64,000 nucleotides of DNA, taken from the NCBI RefSeq assembly GCF_000485595.1, contig NW_014577176.1, forward strand, positions 363,633 to 427,632. The letters run 5' to 3'. This document shows positions 25,368-40,028 of the stretch, piece after piece; position 1 is the first letter of the stretch; the number at the start of each line of letters is the position of its first letter. This DNA comes from Priapulus caudatus (taxonomy: Eukaryota; Priapulida; Priapulimorpha; Priapulimorphida; Priapulidae). The translations under genes and the position numbers were made by a program. The notes beneath the pieces were generated by a model. That model worked only from the letters and a program-made list of their open reading frames with translations. It had not been told where the DNA came from and ran no database searches.

Positions 25368-25651
25368 ATGTCATGCTGAAGAGAGTGGGACAATATGGCC
25401 ATGTTTGATGAAAATAGCAATAAGAACAGCAATTTAACCTTGTGTTAGGAAAAATTTAACGTTTTATTCACGTTAAAACGTCACTACAATCATCATACAC
25501 AAGATGGAAAGCACGTGGCTGGCAAAATTTTCTGTATATTAATATATTTTTTATATATCACTACTCCAACAACTCACCTTTCATATAAATAACATTGTGA
25601 TGGGGTTTCTGTGGTTTAGAAGTAATTTTCTTGCTGTTTTGATGTATTTTA

Positions 25652-25657
25652 AATAAA
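25652..25657 (+). terminator. Polyadenylation signal of MYDGF
   Basis: AATAAA 285 bases after the stop codon, followed by GTGTGATCTTTTTG, a GT-rich downstream element. Confidence 0.65.
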
Positions 25658-28600
25658 CGTGTGATCTTTTTGCCTCAGTGTCTCATGCATTATATGCAAA
25701 GATTCTAAGTGTTGCACACTGGCACAGTTTTGCGAAACAACATTGTTCAAACTTCGAAAATAGTAGGCTAGCTAATAAATTTATTGTTTTGGTGATGTGA
25801 GCAATGTACATCTCAAGTTCATGGTATACAGCTTGTTTTGGTGTTGAGTGAGTTTTCAATTTCATTATAACATAACTGGGCAATAAAAGCACAAAATACT
25901 GCAAGTTTGTTTCATCTATGTATAGTGTCAAATTGCAAATCTACAGATGCATACTTAATTGCTTTCTAATATTACAGACATGAGAACCTGTGGATCTGTG
26001 CAATTCAGTGGTCTTGGTTTTCAATTTTATCATTATTGAAGCAATGCAAATCTTTTGTGAAGAAATTGGCAGGATATTATATTTAGTATAGTATGCCAGG
26101 TTCAAAATCAATGCGAGTTTAAAACGTTCTGAGTGTACTGTCAATCAAACTGTCACAAGGCCAATCACATTGAAAATAATTTCAGTTTAATTTGATGCAT
26201 TTTTTAATGTCAGCAGTACAATAAAGTACTCATTTTATGTTAATTTGTTAAAAGTCACCAAATCTTTAAAACCATACGGTTTCATGGAGCAAAGCTACAA
26301 GAAACTAGGATTTTAAAGATAAGATTATACAAGACCAGACCATTACTCCACTTGTATTACACAGTGACCAGGGCTGTGATGCAAACTATGAAGGGTTGGC
26401 AATGTCTCAACTTCCTATACTCACACCTGATTAAACAGAAGTAATAGAAATGCAATTAGTCCACTTCATTTTGTTTATTCAAGCACTTTATAAGCTTTGG
26501 GGGCACAATCACATAACTTCTCGCTATGATCAGACGTTTTATGCTACACGAGATTTATACAGTGTGAACAAATGATAGATCAAAACGTTGGAGAAGATAA
26601 AATGTAATTGAAGACTGTTTTATACAAAATTCACAAATTTCCAGCAAGTCTTGTGGCTAAAATATGTGCCCATTTCCTTTGCCAAGTAATAACATAGGAA
26701 AGATGTTGCTTACAACTGGTCTGATGTCATAAGCTTCGGACCTCGTGAGAGTAAGGATGCCAGTATTGTATGAGAATGCAAGAGACTACAGAAGACAATG
26801 TCATTCATGCTATTGATGAAGAAAGTGCATGCGGTTGTACAGTGGACCTACCGACATGGTAGGAGTAGATAAAAAGACATTGTTATATTGGAATAAATAT
26901 AAAATGTTAAGACAAATTTGGAATGAAAACCCTACATTTGCATACCCCAAGGTATAAGCCTGGTTTTGTGTAGAAATCGCTATCAAGAAGCTGGTCACTG
27001 GATGTGTCTAAATGGTTGAGAATTCCAACACAAGATGCTAAGCCACAAAGGGATTGCAATAACACTATTGATCTCATTCAAACAACAATATTGTACACGT
27101 TCTTCCAAGATTTCAGTCAAGGCAACACCACACCAGTTTTTGCTATCTTGGTAAACAATTCACGCCGGCTAATTCCTCTGACTTACAATGTTGTTGTTTA
27201 ACGATAGTTTAACGTTTCGCCCTTTTCATTTGCTACCCATAACTAATTGCTTAGATTTTATGCCAATTAGGCGGCAAACTTAACTGGTTACAAATAGCAA
27301 CCACCCACGTCGAAGTAAAAAAATTCTCCTGCATGATACACCTGATACCTATTATAAACCCACCTGAGCACACACCAACAAAAGAGCATGGGACTGGAGC
27401 AGTGTCTGTTACATCAAAACGTGGCTCTACCAAAACTGCAACTGCAAGAAGTGGAATTTAATAACAAAGCGCCAACCATAGTTCATTAACCACTGGTTAC
27501 CTGGCAAGACTCCTGCTCGAATCCCAACACCCAGGCATTCATTACACAAGCAAAGCAATGTATACGACATATGCATACTATCATACAGAAATACTACACG
27601 ACTGCCTTTGACACCTTTCCCAGTTGTCAGCCCAGAGCAGGTGTTAGCAACACTGGGTAAGGTGGCAGTCTATGCAATTAAATTACATCGTGTTTCATGC
27701 AGCCTCACTCTTGAGAGACGACAACCTCAAATAGTTGCGCAGGTTACTAGGCTAAATTATATCAAAATGCGCTCTTAGGCATCACAGTTGTTTAAAGTGG
27801 TAGAAAATATGCGCCGCACATGCCCTCTACTGGAATGCTGTGCTAGGGGGCCGATGAGCACTACACAGGCCAAGATAAATACAACCGTTATTGGCCCTTG
27901 CCAAGCACATACGTGATACCACATCCAACGAGATGGGGAACACGTATGATGCTGGCACACAGCAGTTCCAGAGGGAGGAGGAAATGGGCACAGGGCACAA
28001 CACGCAATAACACTGCATTCTTATCATAGAATCTCTCACCCACCTCACCACTTTCTTACATGTTTAATTTAAGTATCCTCTCACAATAATTAGTGCCACA
28101 CTTTCAATCACATTTTCACACCATACCTCTCAGAATTTTATATATTTGCACAAAACATTCACGTCACTTTTGTACAAAAAACAAGAGTGAGACTGCAATT
28201 TTCAAAAAAATAAACAATTATTATCAATGTTTTATAGTTGCCATAGTAATGACTTGTTTACCATAGCAACTCTTGCCACTGTCAGGTTTCCAAACTACAA
28301 CTAGTAGGCTGGATATTGTTTATTCCCCTTTATTTTCCTAACATTACTGTTAGCTATATATATATACACACACGCACATGCATACACACATTCATGCACA
28401 CTTCACTGTAACACAAGTCCAGTACAAGAACTATTCCAGGCAGTTTGGCAGATTGATAACTTTCATGCCAGTTAGGTCCAGAGAGACCCAACAGACAACA
28501 CAGCCAGCATGTATCTCTATATGAAAGTTTGTTGTGCATTTTGTAGCTACATTTTAAATTTGCAACACACATCGGATGATAGCATGCACATATAAAACAT

Positions 28601-29071
28601 TGACGGGCTGGAAGGTTACACCACACTATGCCCTCATTTGACAGCAAAGCCTTCAAGTATTAATACGACGTATATTCGGTTAGAATGCTAACATCGAAGG
28701 ATATTTTCGGTGAAACTTTTCAAAGAATAAAACATATCCTCAGAAGACATCATATTTTAACTTGGTGTAATCTTCGCTTTACTGAGCGGCTGTGCTCACT
28801 GATGCTGACCAACACCTTGAGGTAGATTACCGCCTACTTCGCAACATTTATCGTCAGGTAATAACGTGTGAGAAGCGACCGTGAGAAGCTGCATGCCTAC
28901 CAGTAGACTACAACTCATCGAAGATGAGTTGGGATGGAAGTTAGGCGATATATTGGTGGGATGGTGATGCAGCACGACTGTGATCGGCTGTAACAGGCTG
29001 ATTTCCCATGTATCTTGTCGGGTCTCTCCTGGCCGATTGTAAAAACTCCACAAACAAACTTTCCTCCTCGC
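25658..29071. other. Spacer between MYDGF and the NUP153 3' end
   Basis: AT-rich sequence without a recognisable gene. The NUP153 3' UTR must run leftward from 29072; minus-strand AATAAA at 28334-28329 is a candidate end about 740 bases downstream. Reading frames here are short and show no family signature. Confidence 0.45.
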
Positions 29072-29248
29072 TCACTTCCTTGCCGTTCGCCGTACAGCCC
29101 TCTTTATCTTGCGAGCAGCCACGCCGGATTGCTGAGTGGGACCCGCACTGAATTACAAATAGCACAAGTTAAGTAAGGATGCACGTTGCCAAACTTGCAC
29201 AATAATACAGTGTCATGTCATGTCATGTCCAGTGTCATGTCATGTATG

Positions 29249-29280
<32 letters not shown>

Positions 29281-32200
29281 TGCGTGCGTGCGTGCGTGTG
29301 TGTGATGTGTTGTATTAATACAGTGTCAAACTTGCTAAGTATTACACGAGTAACATCACATCATAATTAAGACAGCGAGGATTGATACACACGCAATGTC
29401 TAAAACTAGAGCAACTGGTTCCAGATTCTAAATGTGTTAAAAAAATTCTGGGGGAGGGGAGATTCTTATTTCCTATAATGATAAAAAATTTTCCCACGTG
29501 TTAGCAATCAATTGCGAACCTTACTAACTGTAACCTCTTGATTAAGGCCCAGCAGCATTGAAAGGTTCATCGTGATTGGGTTCATAAATTTCCCGATTCT
29601 AGGTCCAGGTTTACATTATTCAGTTATTGTTGTATAACAGTCCCTTGTGGCAGCTTGAGTGCAGTTTGGAGTCAGACCTAATGAATATCTACAAAATTGA
29701 CAGAGGGTCACCTGAAGTTAAATGTAGGGTTTGGTCCACCAAAATTGAAACCGCCTCCTCCTGCTGCTGCTCCTGCTCCGGCTCCAGGGGCTGAAGACTG
29801 GCTGAAGTCGAATCCAGCACTCGGTGCCGGTGCTGGGGCAGCCGCTGCCGCTTGATTGAATGCGAACGGGGCTGCTGCAGGCTGGTGTCAAAACAAATAA
29901 ACCCACGTAAAAAGTTAGGCATCATACTATATTACATATTTATTTAAAATGCATTGCATCGTCTCATGTGCTTATAAATTTTTAACTTGACTTTGAGTTC
30001 TCTGCTAATATTGTGGTAACCGTTGTGCAGAAATATTGTTTTTTTTCCTCTACCAGGGAAAACCATTATTTCTTTACTTAGAAAGGTCTGGTTATAGTTA
30101 TCAATATAACTCTATCATCTATATATCTATATATATATATATATATCACATACCTGAGCCGTCGCTCCAAACTGCAGATTAGGCACTGCATTAAAGTTGA
30201 ATCCACCACCAGCAGCACTTCCAAATGACGGTGGAGACGTCACTGCACTGCTACCAAATGCAGGTGCAGGTGCTGCTGCTGGTGCTGCAGGTGTGTTAAA
30301 CGCTGCTGTGGAACCTGAAGAAGGTTACATACCATATCTACTGTCAGGCCAGACCATCTGGTTTAACCTGCAGTCATGCAGCCTTGCCTAGACTAATGAG
30401 TGCTTAATCTTGAATATACATAATACGTGTAAAGTTTGAAGACTGCTGCAACTCTCACCAATAATAAGTTCAGTTGAAGAACACTAACAAAGCCCCCTAA
30501 CGGCAGACTAACGCGCTACACATAGCAGCGAAAATTACCGAACGTGGGGGCGGTAGAGCCGAATGCTGGAGTGGAAGCGGCTGATGACCCTGCACCAAAC
30601 GCGGGCGTGGTCGAGCCAAAGCCCGGGGGCTGCCTCGACGAAGGAAAGGTGGGGGCCGTAGGTGCACCAAACACGAAGCTTGACGTGGGTGCTTGAGCTT
30701 GTGTGGTTGCTGCACAATAGAGAAGTGGTACGCTAAGTAAAGTAACGACTAATTATAGGAATGACAATAGGCAGTACATTGCCACTACTCTATATTTGAC
30801 ACTGCACACTGCATTACACATCTGCTATATTATTTGACCTACCGTTAAAGGCAAATGAGGCACTAGACGGCGCGGTGGTTGATGTAGGTTGTCCAAAAGC
30901 GAGAGGAGCAGCAGCACTTGTTGTGGCACTCTGTCCAAATGCCAGAGGAGCAGCTGAACTTGTTGAGGTACCTTGCCCAAAAGCCAAGGGGGTAACAGCA
31001 CTAGTTGTAGCAGCTTGCCCAAAAGCCAAGGTAGTAGCGACACTTGTTGTCGTACTCTGCCCAAAGGAGAGGGGGTTGGAAGCCGCTGTGGGAACAGCAT
31101 TGAATTGGAATGTCTTCTTTCCTCCTGCAGCACCTTCCGTATCTGAGAGAAACCAATATCTCAGTTGAAAAGAAGCCAAATAAGCTCACATATAACCGTA
31201 TAATACAACATATAAACAATATAATCATACTTAAGCACGTATCAATCACGCACATAGCAGTGCGACTTCTGTGAATGATACTAAATGCCAGTCGTGGACT
31301 CTCGAGCATATGATACTTACCATCGTTTTGCCTCTTTGAGGATGGTGAGGGTACAAAGCCTGTATTGGGTTTCACCGTCGCCGACTGTCCAAACGAAAAC
31401 ACCGGCTGGGTAGGAGCTACTGCTGCTGCCGGCTGCCCAAACGCAAACGACTGCTTGCTGCTGTCGGCGGACTGTCCAAACATGAAGCCGCCTGATTTGC
31501 TAACTTGTGGCGCGGCCGCGGCCGCCGCGCTAGATCCCTGCGTGCTAGCTGACTTCTCAAAGCCAAAAGCAGACTTGTCCGTCTTGCCGCCGGCCTCCGC
31601 TGGCTTACCAAAGGTGAAGCTGGGCTTGTTATCGGCTGACGACGTAGTGTTCGTACCGGAGTTCCCAAAAGCAAAGTTCACGGTCGGTTTACTCGCCGAC
31701 GCCTGGCCGAACACTCCCGACACCAAGGGAATTGCACTGGCCGGTTCTGCCGCATTACCGAAGGAGAAACCGCCCGGCTTAGCGGTGCTAGCACCAGCGA
31801 ACGCCGCCTTCTCACCGGCTCCAGACGTCGTCACCGCTGCTGCCGGCTTAGCAGCAATCGCGCCGAAGGAATACGTGGCTGCGCTTGCAGATTTAGAGCT
31901 GTCGGCACTTGTCGCCACAACGTCCGATTTTTGCGTCGGGGCGACCGAAAACAGGGTCGCCTTCTGGGTCTCCGTCGCAGCAAAGTCAAACTTAACTGCA
32001 GCGGGAGTCGCTGCAGGGACGGCAGACGCTCCTCCCGGAGCGTCGACCACTACAGGGTTATTGCCAAAACTGAAGCCTCCTGGTTTAGTTGGCACGGCAG
32101 GCGCCTTATTGTCTTTTTCCGCACCAAATTTGAAACCGCCGACAGCAGGAGCAGCAGCAGTAGATGCGGAGGCAGTCGTCGTCGTCGTCGGCGCACCGAA

Positions 32201-32499
32201 TGTAAACGTCGGCTTGGATACGGACTTCTCATCAACCTTATCGCTGTCTCCTCCCAACGCGAATCCTCCCGAGCCAAACTCGCGCGACGACGGCGACGAC
32301 GTCGTCAGTTTGAAAGTAGATGCTGCCGCGGGCTCTGCGCTTTTACTGGCACCACCAAACGTGAATCCACCGGCTCCGATCGAGACCGAACTCCCTAAAC
32401 TCGACGACGGTGCAACTGGAAACGAAAGACGAAATTTTCGTAATAAAATGGCTGCGCTGAAAATTTCACTAGTTTAAAAACCTGCAAACACACAAGATG

Positions 32500-32531
<32 letters not shown>

Positions 32532-35500
32532 TATTGATATCTATATAGATGTATATCTTATATATGTGTAAATATATATAGATAAGATATTTTTGAACAT
32601 CTAATGATGCAACAAGCCATTGTCTCAAACATTTCCCTGTAGTCGTTACCTATAGCTTGGCTGCCAGGTCGTGGAGTAGTACAAGCAATGCACTTGCTTG
32701 CTTCACCCTTGTTTCTAACCATGCATGTGTCACACTCCCAGTTTCCACTGACTACCTTAAACTTGTCACCAAATCCTAAAAAAGTTAATTGCTTAAATAA
32801 AGATTATGCCAGGTGCTTAAAGTTGAAACATTGCAATGTGACCCTAAGCTTTTAGGATGCTAATATTAGATTTCAAGAAGATTACCTGACTTGACACCAC
32901 TGGCACCTGATTTAGGTGTTTCACAAGCTAAGCACTTGTCAGCCGTGACACTGTTGCTGACCATGCAAACAGAACACGACCAGTTTCCCGTGGGTTGCTT
33001 AAATCTGTCGCCGAAACCTGCCAGTGACATAAAAAACACGTGGAGCAGTTAACAACTAAGCAAAACTATACCCCGAATATCGTCTGATCTATAAGAACCA
33101 GATTTCTATGTTCTTTCGTCGTCAACTACACGACCGGTTAACATGAACCAATCTACAGAAATTTCACATTGGTGTGGTAGCTTACCAGCGACAGCATCCT
33201 CTCGGCCTGACTTCCTGTCCGATCCCGACGCCTCGCGAATATCGTCTCTCTTGTAGCTCACCGGTGAAAACCCGCTAGAACTGGTAGATGCCGTGCCACC
33301 TCCAGGTTTCTGTGTCTGACATGCGACACACCTTGCATCAGAGTTCTTGTTGTTGATCAAGCAGGTCGGACAAGGCCAGCTGTCGGCTGCTGGCTTGAAC
33401 TGCGACGACCACCCAGCGTTCCTGGCGCCCTCTGTGGTGGTATTGGTATCCGGCACAGCGCTGGCGACCGGCTTGGCAGTCTTGCAGGCAGCACACTCGC
33501 TGTCCTTCTCCTTGTTGTTAATCAAGCAAGTGGGGCAGCTCCAACTGTTGGTCGTCTTGAACGCTTTGGCAGAGAGTGGCACAGTCCGCCCACCTGTGAA
33601 AACACGTAGCAAAATAATACCTCGAATAAACACGAAAAGAAATGATTTTACGAAAATGTGAAGCAACGTTAAGTGATGAGTTTAATGACAGCCATTGAGA
33701 ATTATACCATTTCCTAGAATGTCCATCACACTGCCTCTCATTAGTTCTGCTGCTGGCTTCAGTGCCCCGCTTTCATTATCCACATCCTGCTGTGCAGGGC
33801 TCATACCACGCTTGCCTAGAGCCTCCAAGACACTCCCAGATTTCAAGACACCTAGACAAACAGAGAACGTCGACTTGAAAATCTTGCGTGCGCACCTGCA
33901 GTCGTTACTTCACATTTAAACAGATAGGAACGTTCGGGGTAAGTTGTGTGGCGCTGGGTATGGCGACAGTGCTGCTGCTGCGTACTTACCTGCCACTGGT
34001 GAGGTGTCTGACTTTGTGCTTGGAGCAGACGATGATGGGCTGACAAACTGAAAGCCTGATTTGTCACTCGATCTCCTGGAGCCAGTTCCGAACTGGAATG
34101 TATGTTCAGGTGTTTCCTTCTTCGCGTCTTCTGTCGTGACTGAGACAGGTGAGCTGAACTTAAACATGCCCTACGAAGAGATAACATCGATCATCACCTG
34201 TCCACAGTGCCGATGCAAACATAGTTGAAAAATGACAACGGCTTATCCAAAGTGCTCCCGAAAGTTCCAAGGTTAACCAAATTACGCGGAATCCCCTTTT
34301 GAAGACAATGAACACTGACCTGATTTCCTTCCCCTCTTAGGTTTTTGCTGACAGGTGCTTGCTGGATGGGACTGGAGAAGGTAAACTTCTGTGGCCTTAA
34401 ACCAGCAGACGTGACTGCATTCTGTTCCGCAGGATTGTCAGATCGAACTTTTCTCGAGTGAGAGACAGGTGTAGCAGAACTCTCGACTGGTAGGATGGGC
34501 GTTGAAAAGTTAAACTGTGGCATGCTGTTGAGCTCCAGTCCAATGTTTTGTGAGAAGTCTGGTGTTTCCACATCCTTAAATAAGGAAAATAAGTGAAATA
34601 GCATCCGATTGAACACAATATATAGTAAATCAAGTTAAATTATTATTGACATGTCCTTGTACGTGTGTGTTTCGCGATAACTCACTGATAATTCTAGAAC
34701 TACGAATACACGTGAACAAAATGTGATGAATAGCAAGGTGACTCACCGCTTCTGTCGTCTCCTCGTCCCTCTGCACCGTCGCGTGGTGGCTTGTGCGTGG
34801 TCGCTTCATCTTACCACCGGCCGCTCTGCTTTCACATGCCAACCCATCGTCACGCACTGCAGCTTTCGCGGCTTCTGCCTCTCTCTCGGCGGAGGTGTTC
34901 TTCAGCAGCAGGCTTCTGCGGTTCGTTGCGATGGACGCCGGCCGGGGAGAGTTCAGCTTTGCAGCAGGCGGTCCCCTCCTCACGTCGATGCTTCGCTTGG
35001 AAGGTGTGTGACCATGAAGCCGCAACCTTCGCAGAGTACTGCTAGGCTGCAACACGACACACTGCGTCAGTTTGTTTATCCACGGAATTACAACAATGTT
35101 ATTATTCACAAATATAGGAAAACTGCGCAATACTGCCGTTATCCATGGTTGTCGATGCAACCGTGTTGCAAGAAAATCAAAACATACAAATTGCGGGTTT
35201 CAACTTTATACAGGAAATTATCTAGATAATTAGAAACATAAAATATTTTTATTAGTTTTATTTACAGTTTCAAAAATTGCTCAAACAAGGAAGTGGGCAC
35301 TTACAGTATAAGAGAGTGGTGTTAAGGCAGTGGCATCAAGATCATTTGATGGAAGTGGTATTTTCTTGGTATCCTTAAAGAGATAGAAAGAAGAGTGCAA
35401 AATTAAGTGACGTTTCTGCAGTATACATCGAAAAGTCTCAAATAAACAATTAAGACAGAAATGCATCAAGAACATCTATAGTTTTAGTTTTTTTAATAAT

Positions 35501-38500
35501 ACAAGATTCTCGATTAAACTTACATTCAATGGCGTTGACATTCTCTCTAGGGTGTCAAGGATTTTACGAGCCGTAGAGCTGGTGACCCCGTAACCTGTAC
35601 CGGTGCTGTTCCTAGCATTCACCTTGATGGCTGATCGTGAAGCAGACTGGCCACACAACAAATGACACTCTATTATTACTCTATTACTCTTCATTAGATT
35701 CCCAACACAATATGCTTATAGAAAAATTCAGTAATAGAAAAACGATTACAAAATCATTTGAGTGTAGGAACTATGTTCGCATTTATATAAAACATGCAGG
35801 CACCGTTCAACAACCTACAAAATACAGTACAAAACAGTAGTAACTGTGCACACTAGGACCACACATAGGCACATAGGACAATGAAGTCTGTATGAACGCA
35901 GACAAGTCAACTGGATAGTCTCTAATTTACCGAGAGTTATAGGAGACAATCACTGAGACTACTTACAATACTCACAGCAGCTTATCATCAACAAGTTACC
36001 TTACACTTACAGCATCAAATAGTGGTCATACAACAAACAACAAACAGTTACATTTCCCTAGTACCTGGTAAGGATCCGACACAAGCTTTCCTCTTCTAAA
36101 TGTGGAAGCACCACCATATGACGTTTTTCCAGGATAGAACGGTGATTCTAGAACCCCAGTTCCATACATTGACACCGGGTCCCTCTGAAAAACGACAAGT
36201 ACCAAACTAGATTTGTTATGCGAGATTATATGAAGTGTAATATAATGTGAAGTGTTTCTGCATTGAAATGAAGTACCAAACATAGTATCAGTGGTCAGCA
36301 GGAATGCATAAATGTTACATTTAGTGAGTTTTACTGATTCATGTTAATGTTTCATCCTGTACTGGACAGATTTTATACAGGGCTCGAATTAAGCGACGAG
36401 AAGGGCAAGGCAATTTTTTTAGGGCATGTGAGAAATCGCCTTAAATTTTCTCTAAAATGGAAGGGCACAGAGGCAATTTTAAAAGGCACCAAGGCAACTC
36501 TCAAAATTTGAGAAGGGCACCAAGGCACTTTTGTAAAATAAAGGAAAACTCATAACAAATTAGTACATCAACATCGTCTTGCTTTTAATGTACAAAACAA
36601 TATGCCCCCATGTAAGCTTACACCGTAACACTGACCCCTGTACCCCCCTCTGCTAATGGAAGTACAGTAACAAGAAATTTTACATGCCCGCTATCAGGAG
36701 TGAATAATTATCCGATGCTGTTATTATTCCCTCCTGCGACTATCGGTTTCAAGCTCATCATTGCAACTACAGCACGCACGCACGCGCACGTGTTATGTTG
36801 ATTCGACTAAAAACGAAACTAGGGCAGTAGATTAAAGGGCACCGACGGCAATTACACAAAAAGGCAAGGCAGGTGACTGCTGTCGGTCGAGTTGGATTTT
36901 CAGGGGCAGTACGGCAATTGATAGGGGCACCGACGTCAATTGCCGTCGGTGCCGTCGATTAATTCGAGCCCTGGATTTTATATAACACATAGATATATAT
37001 GGCTCATCTTTAGTAGAGGTTAACTGCACAAGAACATTATGATGTGCTTGTGTTTAAATAGGATGAATTCCACTGTAAATTATAAGAGAAAATGTAAAAA
37101 TCCAGCGCTGGGTGCAAGGCGGCAGTTTCAAACGTTTTCGCAGGAACACTAGAGTGGTGCCTGGAAGATTGCCGGAACAGATACTAACCCCGACAGCGGA
37201 GCCAAAGATGGAAGAGTTGAACGACTGTCTGCGAAAGCTGGTGCTGCTGCTGGCGACAGACTGCGGACGTGACTCACTCAGCTGCGGCATGACCGACCAC
37301 AGGGACGACTGCCGTGACGATGCATGAGCTGCAAGCAACGCGTCAGCAGATACAACCTCTACTCTTACTCTCACAATCACATCACAGGTTACTATAGTAC
37401 CGATGCACATCGTTTATGCATCCTACCAATAAAAGCCAACTTACACATTGGAAAAATAGATTTCCCAACTCATTATTCTCATTATTGCTGCTCAGAACAT
37501 TTTGTGAAATTCATAATCGCCACGAGAAATCGGTGCCGAGGAAACGGCATTCATATTTCGGGACTACCTGTCTCCATGTTGTCAGACACCCTTCTCCCAC
37601 TGGTGTTAGCGACACTACTAAGGTTTCCTGTAAGCTTCCTCAATGAGTCTCTAGTGAGAGGTAACGACTCAGATAGAGCTGCCTCCATCTTCTCCCTGTC
37701 CGGCTTAAGCGAGGAGCAACCACTTGTTGACGCATCAGAGTCTGTCTCACCTGAAGCGAATACAAATAAACATGCTTGTTGCTTGGGCCACTTAGAGACG
37801 ATTTTGGCCACCGATGCCAACTGTTCCGGCTACACGTTATATAGCTCACGACAGAACTCTATATATTATCATGACTTACGTACCTTCTTCCTCGGCCAAG
37901 TCAGACTCTGTCACTCTGTCCGTATCATCCACATTAATAGGTGCCGGCTCAGTTTCCAGTGACGATGCAGGAGCCTGGCCAGCCACCTGGTATTTGTCGC
38001 TGTGTGCATATGATCTTACTAGTGGCTCTCCCTTTGATGACGAATACTCAGAGAATGGCAGACTTCTGAATCCGTCACCCGTTACCTGATTCGGATTACC
38101 GATCTTTGGTGTTTCAGTGTCTAAATGTCTGTCCAGCCTTAAACTGTGTCTAGCACCGCGAGCCCGCTGGTTTAACACAGGTCCGCAATTGTATGACGTT
38201 GGAACGGAGCTAGTGCGTTCATGATCTCGCAATTTTAGCGTTGACCCATTGTCATTGGCAGAACTCTTCAAAAAGCCTCTCCCTTCTCTGAGGGAAGCGA
38301 TCTGTGTGTCAGCCGGGCTCGAGTATATCCTAGGACGTGATGGTCCATCCATGAGAGATGTACCAAAAGACGGTGATGTCACCTGGTCATCTTGCGCTAT
38401 CTGATACCCGTGTGGATAGTGGTTGTCTTCTAGCTCCACTATGTCATCTTCTTCGTTATTATCATCGAAAGTGGATCCACTGTAGCCCTCACCAGATAGC

Positions 38501-40028
38501 CATGAAGGAACCAGCAAGGACTTCACTGTGCTCGTCACCCTCTCCAGTAACGACTGCAATCAACGTTGTTTCATAAGTGCACACTCATTTTAAAACAATA
38601 TTAGTTCTTATTACATTAATAGAATGTCCAATAAATATTATATTTCTGACACACAGATATAGGACAAATGAAGGTGTAGGTGACCTAGACAATTTTAACA
38701 AGTGCCGCAGAGCGACAGTGCTCAACTGACGTGTACTGTAGCCGGGTATTCTACTGATAAACTCACTGGCAACCGAATCAAGTGCGCCCTCCCGCCACCG
38801 CGTTGATAGGCTTTGCTATACCGGTAGTACAGTAATAAAGATATAGCTGTGTAACTTTAATGACTTCGCTATATTAACATGTTATCATGGATATGCGTCG
38901 AGCGCGAGCGTAGTGGTGGTGGTGGGGGAGGGTTGGGGAATGAGGGCTCTAATAGCAAAAGCAGTTCAGTCCATTGTTAACAGTCGACAAATCCATGTTT
39001 AACCCTCCTCTTGAGGGTCAAAAGGTTATCAGACACTTACTCTTCGCACGTGAGTAGAAAGCACATTTCATGGTCCTTTCAATAAAGCCATAAAAATGCT
39101 AGGTCACTGCTGAAACAAAAAAGTTTTGCACTCGGTCCATTAGACCATGTCCTCAGAAAATGTCTGATATCTGACCTTTCCCCCACTGCCCTTCGACCTG
39201 TGACCTCCAATTTTGCACTGGTGATGGGTTTCCTCCCCATCACACTATACATCGAATTCAGGTTCAAAAAACTACATAATTCATGCTAACCTGTACAGCA
39301 AATTTTTGTCATCTAGTGGTGCAGTTTAGAAAATTCTGAAAATTGCACCACCGCAGGAATTCTTCTGACAGACTACTCGCACCTCCAAGTATGTATATAT
39401 GTTCATTGTTCCACCATGTAATTTCTTACCCATTACATTATATTGTGTTTAAAAACTGTCATGCTCCCGTTTTTATTTATATAGTATTACTAGCACGGGA
39501 ATGGTTCTACAGTAGAGGTGTAGTGTAACATTATCAACGGCTAGTTAGTAGTTACTAGAACGAAGAACTGTGCGGGGTTTTACCTGTTGTAGGAACCAGA
39601 TCACTCGTGTGTGCTCAGATAGACACGTGAGATAGTATTAATAGCTTGTGCGTCTTATATGACACACAGATAACTAAGCCGTTAGTGGGTTATGAAAATG
39701 AAGTTCAAAAATATTTACATCGTATACGGTATAGTTATATATTTGTAGATGCTAAACATGAATAAGTTCAACTACGAAGTTCAAGTTCAACGATGTTGTT
39801 GTTGTTGTTATTCATTAATCCTCCTGTTACACGAGGTCATGGTCACAATGTATACACGCTTGAAAACGTGTTTGAACTGTTTCAACGACTGAATTTCATG
39901 CATGCAGTCTGATACGCGCCACATTACGTTGTTACGCTGTACTATCAATGACAAACCTTTGTTCTTTCATAAGGTTTCGGCCCTCTCGTCCTTTTGGCCC
40001 GAATTTTCCCTGTACTTTCACGCATCAT
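29072..40028 (-). CDS. NUP153: Nucleoporin Nup153, complete
   Basis: Twenty exons join without a frame break into 1,631 residues (human 1,475): 40028-39957, 38553-37884, 37750-37568, 37328-37189, 36184-36065, 35646-35524, 35373-35305, 35046-34747, 34574-34320, 34170-33990, 33851-33708, 33593-33186, 33017-32886, 32775-32650, 32415-31321, 31142-30843, 30709-30539, 30314-30154, 29881-29712, 29147-29072. Exon 1 gives the basic start TGKIRAKRTRGPKPYERTK, followed by the amphipathic SLLERVTSTVKSLLVPSWL. SPFYPGKTSYGG and YGVTSSTARKILDTLERM are near-exact Nup153 signatures. Four RanBP2-type zinc fingers (W-x-C-x2-C...C-x2-C) lie at about 770-968, the last two preceded by FGDRFK/FGDKFK. FG repeats (FSFG, FTFG, FGQ) fill about 975-1607, and a basic tail ARKIKRAVRRTARK closes it. 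Role: nuclear-basket nucleoporin binding Ran and importins. Head to head with RNASEH1. Confidence 0.97.
36378..36973. mobile_element. hAT-like MITE in NUP153 intron 4
   Basis: A 596-bp element with terminal inverted repeats CAGGGCTCGAATTAA / TTAATTCGAGCCCTG. It is flanked by the direct repeat GATTTTATA (36369-36377 and 36974-36982), consistent with the 8-bp target duplication of hAT elements plus one matching base. The interior has several AAGGGCA / GGCAATTT motifs and no open frame. A tiny palindromic element (36692-36737) lies within it. Confidence 0.9.
36692..36737. repeat. Tiny palindromic element, copy A
   Basis: TATCAGGAGTGAATAATTAT pairs with TTATTATTCCCTCCTG around a short loop. The same ends recur at 62891-62962 and, more diverged, near 55499-55552, so this looks like a dispersed miniature element. 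It is nested in the hAT-like MITE. Confidence 0.6.

Noticed and set aside
29706-29712. NUP153 stop codon right after FNF in exon 19
   Set aside because: A donor at this point and a downstream exon encoding the conserved ARKIKRAVRR tail fit the family better.
31365-32477. 370-residue plus-strand open frame
   Set aside because: Antisense shadow of NUP153 exon 15, whose FG-repeat frame and splice phases are firmly supported.
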